A stretch of 64,000 nt of DNA. It comes from Bacillus pseudomycoides DSM 12442 (GTDB lineage Bacteria > Bacillota > Bacilli > Bacillales > Bacillaceae_G). The notes under the pieces are model-generated. The model was given only the letters and a program-made list of their open reading frames with translations. It was not told where the DNA came from and made no database searches. This document shows positions 1-9,209 of the stretch, piece by piece; positions within the stretch are counted from its first letter, which is position 1; each line of letters starts with the position of its first letter. Made by a program: the position numbers and the translations under genes. The stretch lies in the NCBI RefSeq assembly GCF_000161455.1, contig NZ_CM000745.1, forward strand, positions 1,703,772 to 1,767,771. The letters run 5' to 3'.

Positions 1-31
1 TTTTTTGAGTATCGTTTGAATGCAGTATAAT

Positions 32-1264
32 TTATGCTGTTGTATTCATTGGTTCAATGTCAAAAGAAATTTCTTTAGCTGCTTCTAAAGCTATTCTTTT
101 AGCTTCTTGTTTAGAAAATGATGCTGCTAAAACGTAGCCGCACCGATCCCCCATTGATTTAGGAGGTTTTAGGATACTTCCCTTTTTAGGTTTTATATAT
201 ACTTCTTCTACACCAGGATATTTAGAGCTACGCTTTTTTCCTGTAGCTCGAATTAATTTCCCTCTATAAGCGACTGTTAAGTAGTGCGTATATACATATT
301 TATAATGTTTTTTATTCAGTGAAGGTTTATTTCCTAACATTAACTGAATCGTTTCCTGTACTAAGTTGATTCCATGTCCAACTTCAATCATACGATTCAT
401 AGCTCCGCCTGATATCCTTGGGTTTATCTCAATTAACTTCCAAATACCATTTACTCTGCGGAGCTCCAGATGACAAGCACCATTTTTTATATCAAAAGCA
501 TGTACAACAGAATGAATAGCGTTAAGAAGACTATAATGTAGTTTAGTGTCTAATTGTCCTAACAAAGAATAACCAGTGACGATAAAACGTTCAAAAAATG
601 TAATTTCTTGTTCAATCACTGCAATAATATGAACCTTTTTATTGTGAACTAAAACTTCAACTAAGTACTGAGGTCCATCTACATATTCTTCAAGTAGAAT
701 TTCTTCATTAGGTCGTTTTTTTAAAAGGGTTTGCATAGATGAAATTAATTGATCTCTATCCTTTGCCAACAATACATCTTTTGATCCTGCTGATTCAGGG
801 GATTTAACGACAAGAGGAAATTTCATCTCTACAGTTTTAAGAAAAGATGATAAGGATTCTGTTGGTTTGTAAATTAAATAATTGAGTGAAATCGGTAAAT
901 TCTTAAGCACGTTACGGGTCAATATTTTATTTTCCATATGATAAATTGCGTCAGTAGATACCATACTTTTACAGAACTTCTCAGACAAACATGCAGCGAC
1001 ATAAACAAAATAATCAATAAAACTAAAAATTCCTTTTATATTTTTCCCTGTTTTTTTTAGATTGTGGATTACTGTAATTAAATTATCATAATCATTTATA
1101 TCGGTAAATATCATCTGATGTACATCCGGAAATTCACTTCGTTCTTCAAGAAATCTTTTTTGGTCTGTTAACAAAACCGTAAAGAAATTAAGTTTCTCTG
1201 CTGCTTTAATTGCTTCCCTACTCGATCCAGATTTATTTGTTTCAATAAAAACAATAGTATTCAT
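32..1264 (-). CDS. ATP-grasp domain protein (carboxylate-amine ligase type)
   Basis: This 410-residue protein has the ATP-grasp fold layout. An N-terminal Rossmann-like part begins MNTIVFIETNKSGSS. It is followed by an ATP-binding lobe (FPLVVKSPESAGSKDV, then LLEEYVDGPQYLVE) and the metal-binding end, LIEINPRISGGAMN. The family joins a carboxylate to an amine using ATP, through an acyl-phosphate. Amino-acid ligases and carbamoyl-phosphate synthase-like enzymes share this form, and the substrate cannot be read from the sequence. A good ribosome site (GGTGGGG) precedes the ATG. The gene is divergent from another ATP-grasp gene at 1462 with about 200 bp between them. The ATP-grasp call is firm; a dipeptide or peptide ligase role is only a guess. 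Confidence 0.8.
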   Translation of the reverse strand: MNTIVFIETNKSGSSREAIKAAEKLNFFTVLLTDQKRFLEERSEFPDVHQMIFTDINDYDNLITVIHNLKKTGKNIKGIFSFIDYFVYVAACLSEKFCKSMVSTDAIYHMENKILTRNVLKNLPISLNYLIYKPTESLSSFLKTVEMKFPLVVKSPESAGSKDVLLAKDRDQLISSMQTLLKKRPNEEILLEEYVDGPQYLVEVLVHNKKVHIIAVIEQEITFFERFIVTGYSLLGQLDTKLHYSLLNAIHSVVHAFDIKNGACHLELRRVNGIWKLIEINPRISGGAMNRMIEVGHGINLVQETIQLMLGNKPSLNKKHYKYVYTHYLTVAYRGKLIRATGKKRSSKYPGVEEVYIKPKKGSILKPPKSMGDRCGYVLAASFSKQEAKRIALEAAKEISFDIEPMNTTA

Positions 1265-1461
1265 AATCTTACCCCACCCTATCTTTACTTGTTTTTATAA
1301 AATAAGCTCTGTTATCTATATAAATAGAATATAAAAATGGGACAAAGGTTGTTCTTAATCTTTTGAAAATTGGTTAAATGTGGAAAGAATATGAATATAT
1401 ATAAGTTGAATTTGATCTGTATGTTGAAAAAGAACTTTAGAAAGAGGGGAAGGGAACCAAT

Positions 1462-2502
1462 ATGACTATAATTGGTATGCTTCATCATCGAGAAGATCCA
1501 AGAAACGTAAGGAGAGCATATGCTTGTGCCGCTGTAGCAAAAGCTGAAGGTGTCAACTTCTTTTACTTTACCCCAGGGAAAGTAAAAATAGAAAATCAAA
1601 CGATTTTAGGAAAAATCTATGAAAACGGCGAGTGGATTGAAAAAGAATTTTCTTTTCCCGATGTCATTTATAATGCAAGTGCTCCTGTTAGTGATAAAAC
1701 TGAGAAAATCTTTGATTATCTATACGATAGGATTCCATTCACAAGTCATTCGATTGGAGATAAATTAAGTGTATATAACAGAATTAAAAAAGCAAAAGAG
1801 TTTGAACAATATCTTATTCCTTTTTATGAATTAACTGATGCTAGCAAGTTTTTTGACATGATTAAGCGCTATAAAAAAGTTATTATCAAACCGATGTCTG
1901 GGCATCAAGGTGGGGGCATCGTTTTTATTGAAAAATATGGGGTAGAGCATTACAAAATGAATGAGGCAGGGCAAATCTCATCTATTAATGAAAAACAATT
2001 GTTAGACTTTATATCTCATAAAATACAAGAACAAGATTACCTAGTTCAACAATTTATTTCATGTCAAATGAAAACTGGTCATGTTTATGATTTCAGGCTG
2101 CATGTTCAAAGAAACGGAGAAGGAAAATGGGTCATTACTTCAATTTTTCCAAGGATAGGTCCATTGGGAAGCATTGTATCAAATATGGGTAGTGGTGGTT
2201 ATAGCACGTATCTAGAAATTTTTTTAAAAACAGAGTTTGATGACAACTGGTACAATATTCAAAGGTATTTGGAGCGGTTTGCAGTAAGCTTTGTTAACCA
2301 TTTTGATTCTTTATATGACAGTGTATCATTTGATGAATTAGGAATTGATGTTGGAATTGATGCGGACCAAAAATTGTGGCTGTTTGAAGTGAATTGGAGA
2401 CCAGGTGCACCTAGTATATTTAATCTTGAATTAGATGTAGTTAGAAACACGATTCACTATGCTAGATATTTAGCCAATAAATACAAACAAAATAGAGGAT
2501 AA
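1462..2502 (+). CDS. YheC/YheD-family ATP-grasp protein
   Basis: The 346-residue product resembles the Bacillus YheC/YheD endospore coat-associated family. It has an N-terminal region with MTIIGMLHHREDPRNVRRAY, a central KVIIKPMSGHQGGGIVFIE nucleotide-binding strand and loop, and a C-terminal ELGIDVGIDADQKLWLFEVN ending in a metal-ligand Glu/Asn pair (FEVNWRPG). YheC and YheD are known as spore-coat-associated proteins of unknown reaction. The start is supported by a strong purine-rich ribosome site (GAGGGGAAGGG). It stands alone, divergent from the 32-1264 gene. A role in spores is inferred from the family, not from a sigma-factor site that I can see. Confidence 0.82.
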   Translation: MTIIGMLHHREDPRNVRRAYACAAVAKAEGVNFFYFTPGKVKIENQTILGKIYENGEWIEKEFSFPDVIYNASAPVSDKTEKIFDYLYDRIPFTSHSIGDKLSVYNRIKKAKEFEQYLIPFYELTDASKFFDMIKRYKKVIIKPMSGHQGGGIVFIEKYGVEHYKMNEAGQISSINEKQLLDFISHKIQEQDYLVQQFISCQMKTGHVYDFRLHVQRNGEGKWVITSIFPRIGPLGSIVSNMGSGGYSTYLEIFLKTEFDDNWYNIQRYLERFAVSFVNHFDSLYDSVSFDELGIDVGIDADQKLWLFEVNWRPGAPSIFNLELDVVRNTIHYARYLANKYKQNRG

Positions 2503-2520
2503 AAACAAGGGAAACGGTAG

Positions 2521-2715
2521 GGTGATGCTTTTAAAAAAATCAATATTAGTGAAGAGATGATTGAGAATGTACTACATGGCAATCTATACAATGGGATTGC
2601 AACATATCCCAATCGTTTATTTGCTACTAGCTTTTTTGATAATATGGTATTGAACAGTATTGGAGTCCCTATTCAAAACAATGATCAACGATATACACTA
2701 TTTTTTTGTTTTTAA
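2521..2715 (+). pseudogene. Remnant of a sensor histidine kinase (extracellular sensor part)
   Basis: An open stretch of 64 codons without a start codon reads like the extracytoplasmic sensor loop of a Bacillus two-component kinase (GNLYNGIATYPNRLFATSFF, then NSIGVPIQNNDQRYTLFF) and then stops. The rest of a kinase (transmembrane helix, HAMP, dimerisation and ATPase domains) is missing. Family assignment rests on remembered resemblance to B. cereus sensor kinases, so it is moderate. It is probably a deletion remnant. Confidence 0.45.
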
Positions 2716-2828
2716 GGAAAAATATATATAAATAGGGGGCATGCAAAAACAAATTTTAGTGTAGAGTTGAAATAAAGTTAATATGCTTAAAATAAAGCTC
2801 CGGTGTTTGTAAAAAAGTTGCATGGTTT

Positions 2829-2860
2829 CATCCCTTTAGGTTCGAATATCTAAAGGGATG
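2829..2860. terminator. Hairpin, terminator-like
   Basis: Perfect 11-bp arms CATCCCTTTAG and CTAAAGGGATG enclose a 10-nt loop. The tail TTCTTATA is a weak U-tract, so terminator function is uncertain. It may be the terminator of the decayed kinase gene upstream. Confidence 0.45.
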
Positions 2861-2991
2861 TTCTTATATCTAAGGGAAAAGGAACGGGTTCTCCGCAAAA
2901 GATGGTTTATTTGCATGGTTTTTCTTTGGATCTCCCGCATCCTATATGAATTCCATATCTTTATTAAATCTATTGTTTATATAGTCTCCTA

Positions 2992-3021
2992 TTGTGAAGG
3001 TGTAAAGGTTAAGCGTATAAT
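2992..3021 (+). promoter_or_regulatory. Possible topB promoter
   Basis: TTGTGA at 2992-2997 and a perfect TATAAT at 3016-3021 are separated by 18 bp. It would give a leader of about 110 nt to the topB start. Confidence 0.4.
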
Positions 3022-3141
3022 ATTATAGGTCTAAAAAATATAGGATAAATTGTGAATGATAAAAATGATAGATATTTTTCATCACTTATAAAACAGAGAT
3101 AAAATGAAAGTAGCATTGGAATTTAGATAGGGAGTTATAAA

Positions 3142-5286
3142 ATGAAATTAATCATAGCCGAGAAACCAGATCAAGGTTTGGCCCTTGTTTCTCAATTTAA
3201 ATATCGCCGAAAAGACGGCTATTTAGAAGTAGAAGCAAATGAGTTATTTCCAAATGGAGCTTATTGTACATGGGCAATTGGTCATTTGACGCAGTTATGT
3301 AATCCGGAACATTATCACGCTGAGTGGAAAAAGTGGTCACTCGATACATTACCAATGATTCCGGAACGTTTTCAATTTGAAGTTACAAAATCAAAGTATA
3401 AGCAATTTAATGTTGTGAAACAGCTGTTACATAATCCGCAAGTGACGGGAATTATTCATGCAGGCGATGCGGGGCGTGAAGGGGAATTAATTGTACGAAA
3501 TATTATCAATCTTTGTAACGTGCAAAAACCGATGAAACGTCTATGGATCTCCTCCTTAACGAAGCAAGCGATTTACCAAGGATTTAAAAATTTACTTGAT
3601 GAAGCAGATACAATCAATACGTACTATGAAGCATACACACGATCATGTGCCGACTGGGTGGTTGGGATGAATGCATCGCGTGTCTTTAGTATTTTGCTAA
3701 AGAAAAAAGGAATGAATGATGTGTTTTCGGCTGGTCGTGTACAGACGCCGACATTAGCTTTAATTGTGAAACGTGAAAAAGAAATAGAAAACTTTAAATC
3801 AGAGCCGTTTTGGGAAGTGTTTGCAACTTTTAATATAGAAGGAAAGAAATATGAAGGGAAATGGGAGAAAGATAATGAGTCCCGTTTAAAAGACCCTGAT
3901 ATGGCAAATAAAATTGCAGCATTTTGCCAAAATAAACCGGCTGAAGTAAAAGAAATGAAAACGGAGCGGAAGGAGTTTCAACCACCGTTTTTATTTAACT
4001 TATCATCACTGCAAGCAACAGCGAATAAAGCATTTAAGTTTTCACCAAAAAAGACTCTTGATATTACACAAGCATTGTATCAAAAAGGTATTGTGTCTTA
4101 CCCACGTTCGGATTCTAACTATGTAACACAAGGAGAAGCAGCAACGTTCCCTGACATCTTACAAAAATTAAGCCAGTTTGAGGAATATAAAGACTTATTA
4201 CCAGCGCCGATTGAGTCCATTATGAATAATAAGCGATATGTGAATGAGAAAAAGGTTACAGATCACTATGCAATTATTCCAACAGAACAAGCGACAAATC
4301 CAAATAAACTATCTGGCGATGAAAAGAAAATTTACGATATGATTGTAAGGCGTCTCATTGCGGCTCATTATGAAGTTGCGATCTTTGACTATACAACAAT
4401 TACAACACTTGTTGATAGCCGTGCTGAATTTATTTCAAAAGGGAAACAGCAAATTCAAGAAGGATGGCGCAAAGTTATTTTCCAAGATGATAAAGAAGAT
4501 GAAACCATTCTTCCAATCGTAGTAGAAGGCGAACAAGGGAAAGTTGTAACGGTGAAAGTGAAAGAAGGAAAAACACAGCCACCAAAGCGTTATACAGAAG
4601 GGCAGCTTATTACGCTAATGAAGACAGCTGGGAAATATTTAGAAAATGAAGAGCTAGAGAAAGTATTAAAAAAGACAGAAGGGTTAGGGACAGAGGCAAC
4701 CCGTGCAGGCATCATTACAATGCTGAAAGATCGTAAGTATATTGATGTGAAGAAAAATCAAGTGTATGCAACAGATAAAGGAAAAGTATTAATTACCGCA
4801 ATTGGTGATAAAATTTTAGCTTCTCCAGAAATGACTGCGAAGTGGGAGCAGCGTCTTGCTGAAATTGGGGAAGGCATAGCTTCTCCAGCAACCTTTATGG
4901 AACAAACGAAAAAGCTATCAGCGAAAATTATTGAAGATGCGATTGAAATGTCTGAGAAGTGGGACTTTACTGGATTACATGTTGAATCGATTGAACGTAA
5001 AGAATCGAAGTTTACAACAGGTAAAAAAGTAGGGAAATGTAAAAAATGTGATGGTGATATAATCGATAAATCAACTTTTTATGGGTGCTCGAACTATAAT
5101 ACAACACAATGTGATTTCACGATTTCAAAAAAAATATTAGGGAAAACAATATCACAAAAGAATATGACTAAGTTATTAAAAGGTGAACAAACAGATTTAA
5201 TTAAAGGTTTTAAGAAGAATGATAAAACTTTTGATGCGAAATTAGAGTGGAAAGAGAATAAAATCAATTTTGTGTTTGAGAAGTGA
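3142..5286 (+). CDS. topB: DNA topoisomerase III
   Basis: The 714-residue type IA topoisomerase relaxes and decatenates DNA through a covalent tyrosyl-DNA link. The TOPRIM part is at the N-terminus (MKLIIAEKPDQG, then HAGDAGREGELIVRNI with the acidic DxxxxE region). The active-site tyrosine sits in GIVSYPRSDSNYV, at about residue 320. TEGLGTEATRAGII is the conserved Thr/Arg motif. The C-terminus carries one Cys-rich zinc-ribbon-like segment (CKKCDGDIIDKSTFYGCSNY with a later Cys). The length is normal for firmicute TopB. The ATG follows a modest ribosome site (GGGAG). B. cereus strains can carry more than one topB, so this may be one of two copies. Confidence 0.95.
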   Translation: MKLIIAEKPDQGLALVSQFKYRRKDGYLEVEANELFPNGAYCTWAIGHLTQLCNPEHYHAEWKKWSLDTLPMIPERFQFEVTKSKYKQFNVVKQLLHNPQVTGIIHAGDAGREGELIVRNIINLCNVQKPMKRLWISSLTKQAIYQGFKNLLDEADTINTYYEAYTRSCADWVVGMNASRVFSILLKKKGMNDVFSAGRVQTPTLALIVKREKEIENFKSEPFWEVFATFNIEGKKYEGKWEKDNESRLKDPDMANKIAAFCQNKPAEVKEMKTERKEFQPPFLFNLSSLQATANKAFKFSPKKTLDITQALYQKGIVSYPRSDSNYVTQGEAATFPDILQKLSQFEEYKDLLPAPIESIMNNKRYVNEKKVTDHYAIIPTEQATNPNKLSGDEKKIYDMIVRRLIAAHYEVAIFDYTTITTLVDSRAEFISKGKQQIQEGWRKVIFQDDKEDETILPIVVEGEQGKVVTVKVKEGKTQPPKRYTEGQLITLMKTAGKYLENEELEKVLKKTEGLGTEATRAGIITMLKDRKYIDVKKNQVYATDKGKVLITAIGDKILASPEMTAKWEQRLAEIGEGIASPATFMEQTKKLSAKIIEDAIEMSEKWDFTGLHVESIERKESKFTTGKKVGKCKKCDGDIIDKSTFYGCSNYNTTQCDFTISKKILGKTISQKNMTKLLKGEQTDLIKGFKKNDKTFDAKLEWKENKINFVFEK

Positions 5287-5630
5287 GAGTTGTCAGCTAA
5301 TAAAAAGTTCTTTACTAGGTAAAAAGGTTCTGTAGCAAGATGGAGTGCTTTTTTTCGTATATCTTGCGTCAAGACAATATAAGCCATTCAGAATAAGAAT
5401 AACTATACAAAGGTTTTATTTGGGGAATTAATGTTCACGAATTAAAAAGGTATTTAACAAATAATAAAGCCATTTAAAAAATAATAAAATAGCATTGCAC
5501 GTTGATTCTAATATAAAACAACGTGTGATATGAAGTATAACTTTGCATAAAATACAGATGTATGCTTTCTTTTTGTTGTACAAAGATATGTTTCATCAAA
5601 GTTTGCTAATTCAAATTATGATTATAAAAA

Positions 5631-5664
5631 AGCTGGAGGATTTTTTATAAGAAATCCTTTAGCT
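5631..5664. terminator. Imperfect hairpin
   Basis: The arms AGCTGGAGGATTT and AAATCCTTTAGCT pair with one internal mismatch block. No clear U-tract follows on the plus strand. Its function is unknown. Confidence 0.3.
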
Positions 5665-5819
5665 TAATAAATAACCGTGTATTTAAAATTAAGTTACATT
5701 TATTTTTTTATGTGAGCTAATACTTATTATTAAGTGAACTTTTATTGCGAGAATAACAAAAATAAATAATTAGTCCTACAGCTATCAAAGAACTGAGTTT
5801 GACTCATCTGTAATATCTT

Positions 5820-5936
5820 GTTCCTCTGGTACTTTGGGAAAGCAAACAAAGCACGGTGAAGGCTGGATACAGGAACACTTATCCCTATGTTGAAACGGAT
5901 GGAGACTGCAAAGTTAATTCACCGAAAGCTCAGTAG
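5820..5936 (+). pseudogene. Possible decayed gene fragment, unidentified
   Basis: This frame reads as protein-like sequence (KAGYRNTYPYVETDGDCKVN) up to TAG at 5934. After the stop it continues in the same frame with Cys-rich sequence (HALNYACQCMAS) to TGA. It has no start codon or ribosome site and I do not recognise the family. It may equally be structured non-coding DNA. Confidence 0.25.
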
Positions 5937-6038
5937 CATGCGTTGAATTATGCTTGTCAATGCATGGCTTCGTGATTAAACGAATATATCCAAACAAGTC
6001 AGAGCATTGAGTGCCGTGACTTTTTTATCATTATTATA

Positions 6039-6076
6039 TTGTGTATTTTTGGATTAAACGCTATAATTATAGTGTT
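6039..6076 (+). promoter_or_regulatory. Likely fdhF promoter overlapped by a palindrome
   Basis: TTGTGT (6039-6044) and TATAAT (6062-6067) are 17 bp apart. A near-perfect 20-bp palindrome (AACGCTATAA / TTATAGTGTT, 6057-6076) covers the -10 box, as expected for a repressor site. The regulator is unknown. Confidence 0.5.
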
Positions 6077-6144
6077 AAAGATGGAATCGTGATATGACCT
6101 GTTATGAATCTATCATTTTACTTATGAATAAATGGATTGGTATT

Positions 6145-6231
6145 TTAGCAAGATGTGCTAATAAACTACTCCACCATGATGATAGCGTACCTATTAATTC
6201 GGTGCGTATATTTTCGTGGTGGAGTTTTTTT
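6145..6231 (+). terminator. Leader hairpin plus intrinsic terminator directly upstream of fdhF
   Basis: A small hairpin (TTAGCA / TGCTAA, 6145-6161) precedes a long hairpin. The outer arms of the long hairpin are ACTCCACCA (6168-6176) and TGGTGGAGT (6217-6225), and an inner paired region surrounds GCGTACC / GGTGCGT. Seven T residues follow. It ends about 10 nt before the fdhF ribosome site and leaves no room for a promoter downstream, so fdhF mRNA must read through it. This suggests regulated termination. Confidence 0.65.
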
Positions 6232-6254
6232 ATTCTCAAAAAGGGGGAAAGACC

Positions 6255-9194
6255 ATGAATGACAGCATGGTTCATATTACAATTGACGGCAAAGAATATA
6301 GTGCTAAGCCCGGTTCAACTATATTAGGCATCATTAATGAGAACGGGATTGAACATCCACAAATCTGTTATGTGCCTGAAGTGGATCCTATTCAAACATG
6401 TGATACTTGTATTGTAGAAGTTGATGGGAAACTTGTGCGATCCTGCTCGGCAGTAGCAACGGACGGTATGAATATTGAGTTGTCCTCTATTAGTGCAAAG
6501 GCAGCACAAACGGAGGCGATGGATCGCTTATTAGAAAATCATTTACTTTATTGTACGGTCTGTGACAACAATAACGGGAACTGCAAATTGCATAATACGG
6601 CAGAATTAATGGAAATTGAGCATCAAAAATATCCTTACGAGCCAAAAGTAGATACAAGTGAGGTTGATATGTCTCATCCATTTTATCGCTATGATCCTAA
6701 TCAGTGTATTGCGTGCGGTCAATGTGTAGAGGTGTGTCAAAACTTACAAGTAAATGAAACGTTATCTATTGATTGGGAAGCGGAACGTCCTCGTGTTATT
6801 TGGGATGATGGAGTGGATATTAACGATTCTTCATGTGTTAGCTGCGGTCAATGTGTAACTATTTGCCCTTGTAATGCTTTGATGGAAAAATCGATGCTTG
6901 GTGAAGCTGGATTTATGACTGGGCTGAAGCCGGACATACTTGAGCCTATGGTTGATCTTATAAAAGAAGTGGAACCTGGATACAGTGGTATTTTCGCTAT
7001 ATCAGAAGTAGAAGCTGCGATGCGTGAAACTCGTACGAAGAAAACGAAAACAGTATGTACGTTTTGTGGTGTAGGGTGCTCATTCGAAGTGTGGACGAAG
7101 GGACGTAAAATTCTTAAAGTCCAACCAACTTCTGAAGCGCCGGTTAATGCAATTTCTACTTGCGTAAAAGGAAAATTTGGTTGGGATTTTGTAAATTCTG
7201 AAGAACGACTCACTAAGCCTTTAATTCGTAAAAATGGAACATTTGTTGAATCAACTTGGGAAGAAGCACTTGAATTAGTGGCAAATAAATTAGGATCTAT
7301 TAAACAAGAGTACGGCAGTGGTTCTGTAGGTTTTATTTCTTCTTCTAAAATTACGAATGAAGACAACTATGTTATTCAAAAATTAGCTCGACAAGTATTC
7401 GAAACGAACAACATTGATAACTGCTCTCGTTATTGTCAATCACCAGCAACAGATGGGTTATTCCGTACGATTGGTATGGGCGGAGATGCCGGAACGATTA
7501 AAGATATTGCACAATCAGGTCTTGTTATTATCGTTGGTTCAAATCCAACAGAAGGCCACCCAGTTTTAGCTACTCGTGTGAAACGTGCGCATAAACTTCA
7601 CGGTCAAAAACTAATTGTTGCAGATCTTCGTAAAACCGAAATGGCAGAGCGTTCAGATATCTTTATTAGTCCAAAGCAAGGAACAGATCAAGTATGGTTA
7701 ATGGCTGTTACGAAATATATGATTGATCAAGGTTGGCATGATCAACAGTTCATCGACGAGAATGTAAACTTCTTTGAAGACTTCAAAGATAGTCTTGCAG
7801 AATATACGCTTGAATATGCAGAAGAGATTACAGGCATTTCAAAAGAAACTCTCGTTAGAATGGCAGAAATGATTCGTGACGCAGATGGTACTTGTATTCT
7901 TTGGGGAATGGGTGTAACGCAAAATACGGGTGGTTCAGATACTTCCGCTGCGATTTCAAATTTACTTCTTGCAACAGGAAATTATCGTCGCCCAGGTGCT
8001 GGTGCATATCCGCTACGAGGTCATAACAACGTACAAGGTGCTTGTGATATGGGAACTCTCCCAGGCTGGCTTCCAGGATATCAGCACGTTACTGACGATG
8101 TAGAACGTGCGAAATTTGAAATAGCTTACGGGGTGAAAATTGATAACAAACCAGGTCTTAATAACATTGAAATGCTTCACGCAATTGAAGAAGAGAAAAT
8201 GAAAGCAATGTATCTAGTTGGGGAGGATATGGCCCTTGTAGACTCTAACGCAAATCATGTACATGAAGTTTTATCAAGTCTTGAATTCTTTGTCGTTCAA
8301 GATGTTTTCCTTTCTAAAACTGCTCAATACGCCGATGTAGTGTTACCAGCAGCACCATCTCTTGAAAAAGAAGGTACTTTCACAAATACAGAGCGTCGTG
8401 TACAAAGATTATATCAAGTTCTTCCAACGCTAGGTGATGCGAAACCAGATTGGTGGATCGTACAAGCGATTGCAAATAAATTAGGCGCAAATTGGAACTA
8501 TAGTCATCCAAGTGAAATCTTTGCTGAAATGGCAAGCTTATCGCCACTTTTCGCACAAGCAAACTATGAAGTACTTGAAGGCTGGAATAGTTTCCATTGG
8601 GGAAGCTTTGAAGGAACGAATACGCCGCTTCTTTTCCAAGATGGATTTAACTTCCCAGACAAAAAAGCTCGTTTTGCGCTAGCTGATTGGGTACGTCCTG
8701 CTGAATTCCCAGCGGAATATGATCTTCACATTAATAATGGTCGTATGCTTGAACATTTCCATGAAGGTAATATGACAAATAAATCAACTGGTATTCAAAC
8801 GAAAGTGCCTGGTGTATTCGTTGAAGTTTCTCCAGAACTTGCAAAAGAACGTGGAGTTAAAACTGGTTCGTTAGTGCGCCTTGTTTCTCCTTTTGGAGCA
8901 CTTAAATTACGTGCACTTGTAACGGATCGCGTAAAAGAAAATGAGCTTTATTTACCGATGAACTCAACTGATAAAGAATCGGCGATTAATTTCTTAACTG
9001 GTCCGGCGGTCGATCAACGTACGAATACACCTGCATATAAACAAACGAAGGTTCGTATGGAAGTGTTACAAGTAGAAGGTGAAAATCCGATGCCAAAAGC
9101 GAATCCACGTAACAAAAAGCGTCATCCTCAAAATGGGATTGAGGTAAATCGTAAGTGGGCTCGTCCAGGATACGTACATTTAACGGATAACTAG
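6255..9194 (+). CDS. fdhF: Formate dehydrogenase alpha subunit (molybdopterin, multi-Fe-S)
   Basis: The 979-residue enzyme oxidises formate to CO2. Its domains run in order. A [2Fe-2S] ferredoxin part has ICYVPEVDPIQTCDTC. A NADH-dehydrogenase-G-like His/Cys site has HLLYCTVCDNNNGNC. Two [4Fe-4S] motifs follow (CIACGQCVEVC and CVSCGQCVTICPC). Then comes the Mo-bisPGD catalytic domain with its own CTFCGVGC...C cluster. The residue at the selenocysteine position of E. coli FdhH is Cys394 (RYCQSP), so this is a cysteine-type enzyme. The layout matches Bacillus YjgC/YrhE. I chose ATG 6255 because AAGGGGGAAAG precedes it; an upstream GTG at 6216 lies inside a terminator hairpin. The DUF1641 gene follows after 15 bp, as in B. 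subtilis yjgCD. Confidence 0.93.
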   Translation: MNDSMVHITIDGKEYSAKPGSTILGIINENGIEHPQICYVPEVDPIQTCDTCIVEVDGKLVRSCSAVATDGMNIELSSISAKAAQTEAMDRLLENHLLYCTVCDNNNGNCKLHNTAELMEIEHQKYPYEPKVDTSEVDMSHPFYRYDPNQCIACGQCVEVCQNLQVNETLSIDWEAERPRVIWDDGVDINDSSCVSCGQCVTICPCNALMEKSMLGEAGFMTGLKPDILEPMVDLIKEVEPGYSGIFAISEVEAAMRETRTKKTKTVCTFCGVGCSFEVWTKGRKILKVQPTSEAPVNAISTCVKGKFGWDFVNSEERLTKPLIRKNGTFVESTWEEALELVANKLGSIKQEYGSGSVGFISSSKITNEDNYVIQKLARQVFETNNIDNCSRYCQSPATDGLFRTIGMGGDAGTIKDIAQSGLVIIVGSNPTEGHPVLATRVKRAHKLHGQKLIVADLRKTEMAERSDIFISPKQGTDQVWLMAVTKYMIDQGWHDQQFIDENVNFFEDFKDSLAEYTLEYAEEITGISKETLVRMAEMIRDADGTCILWGMGVTQNTGGSDTSAAISNLLLATGNYRRPGAGAYPLRGHNNVQGACDMGTLPGWLPGYQHVTDDVERAKFEIAYGVKIDNKPGLNNIEMLHAIEEEKMKAMYLVGEDMALVDSNANHVHEVLSSLEFFVVQDVFLSKTAQYADVVLPAAPSLEKEGTFTNTERRVQRLYQVLPTLGDAKPDWWIVQAIANKLGANWNYSHPSEIFAEMASLSPLFAQANYEVLEGWNSFHWGSFEGTNTPLLFQDGFNFPDKKARFALADWVRPAEFPAEYDLHINNGRMLEHFHEGNMTNKSTGIQTKVPGVFVEVSPELAKERGVKTGSLVRLVSPFGALKLRALVTDRVKENELYLPMNSTDKESAINFLTGPAVDQRTNTPAYKQTKVRMEVLQVEGENPMPKANPRNKKRHPQNGIEVNRKWARPGYVHLTDN

Positions 9195-9209
9195 GGAGGA
9201 GAAAAGAAT

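Larger units (their letters stand above)
2716..3141. other. Intergenic stretch before topB
   Basis: No gene was found. A hairpin lies at 2829-2860 (arms CATCCCTTTAG and CTAAAGGGATG) and a possible SigA promoter (TTGTGA, 18 bp, TATAAT) at 2992-3021. The remainder is AT-rich without clear structure. Confidence 0.5.
5287..6056. other. Long intergenic stretch with a degraded coding trace
   Basis: No intact gene was found. It holds a hairpin at 5631-5664 (AGCT..AGGATTT paired with AAATCCT..AGCT) and a short Cys-containing coding trace at 5820-5936, described separately. A 7-bp inverted repeat CACGTTG/CAACGTG lies near 5497-5524. Confidence 0.5.

Noticed and set aside
1312..1599. 95-codon minus-strand ORF in the divergent region at the left end
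   Set aside because: It overlaps the start of the YheC/D-like gene, has low-complexity Phe/Tyr/Ile composition and no ribosome site.
5820..6010. Molybdenum-cofactor or cobalamin riboswitch upstream of fdhF
   Set aside because: I could not match the conserved boxes of either class (no GCCACTG B12 box). The region reads more like a decayed coding sequence.
6145..6231. ANTAR-type antitermination leader
   Set aside because: The hairpin loop here has five or seven bases rather than the required paired six-base A1/G4 loops.
6216..6254. GTG start extending formate dehydrogenase by 13 residues
   Set aside because: The extension is encoded in the 3' arm and T-run of a terminator hairpin and lacks a ribosome site. 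ATG 6255 has AAGGGGGAAAG at proper spacing.
6848..7366. 172-codon minus-strand ORF inside the formate dehydrogenase gene
   Set aside because: It is the antisense shadow of a well-conserved coding region and has no ribosome site or recognisable domain.
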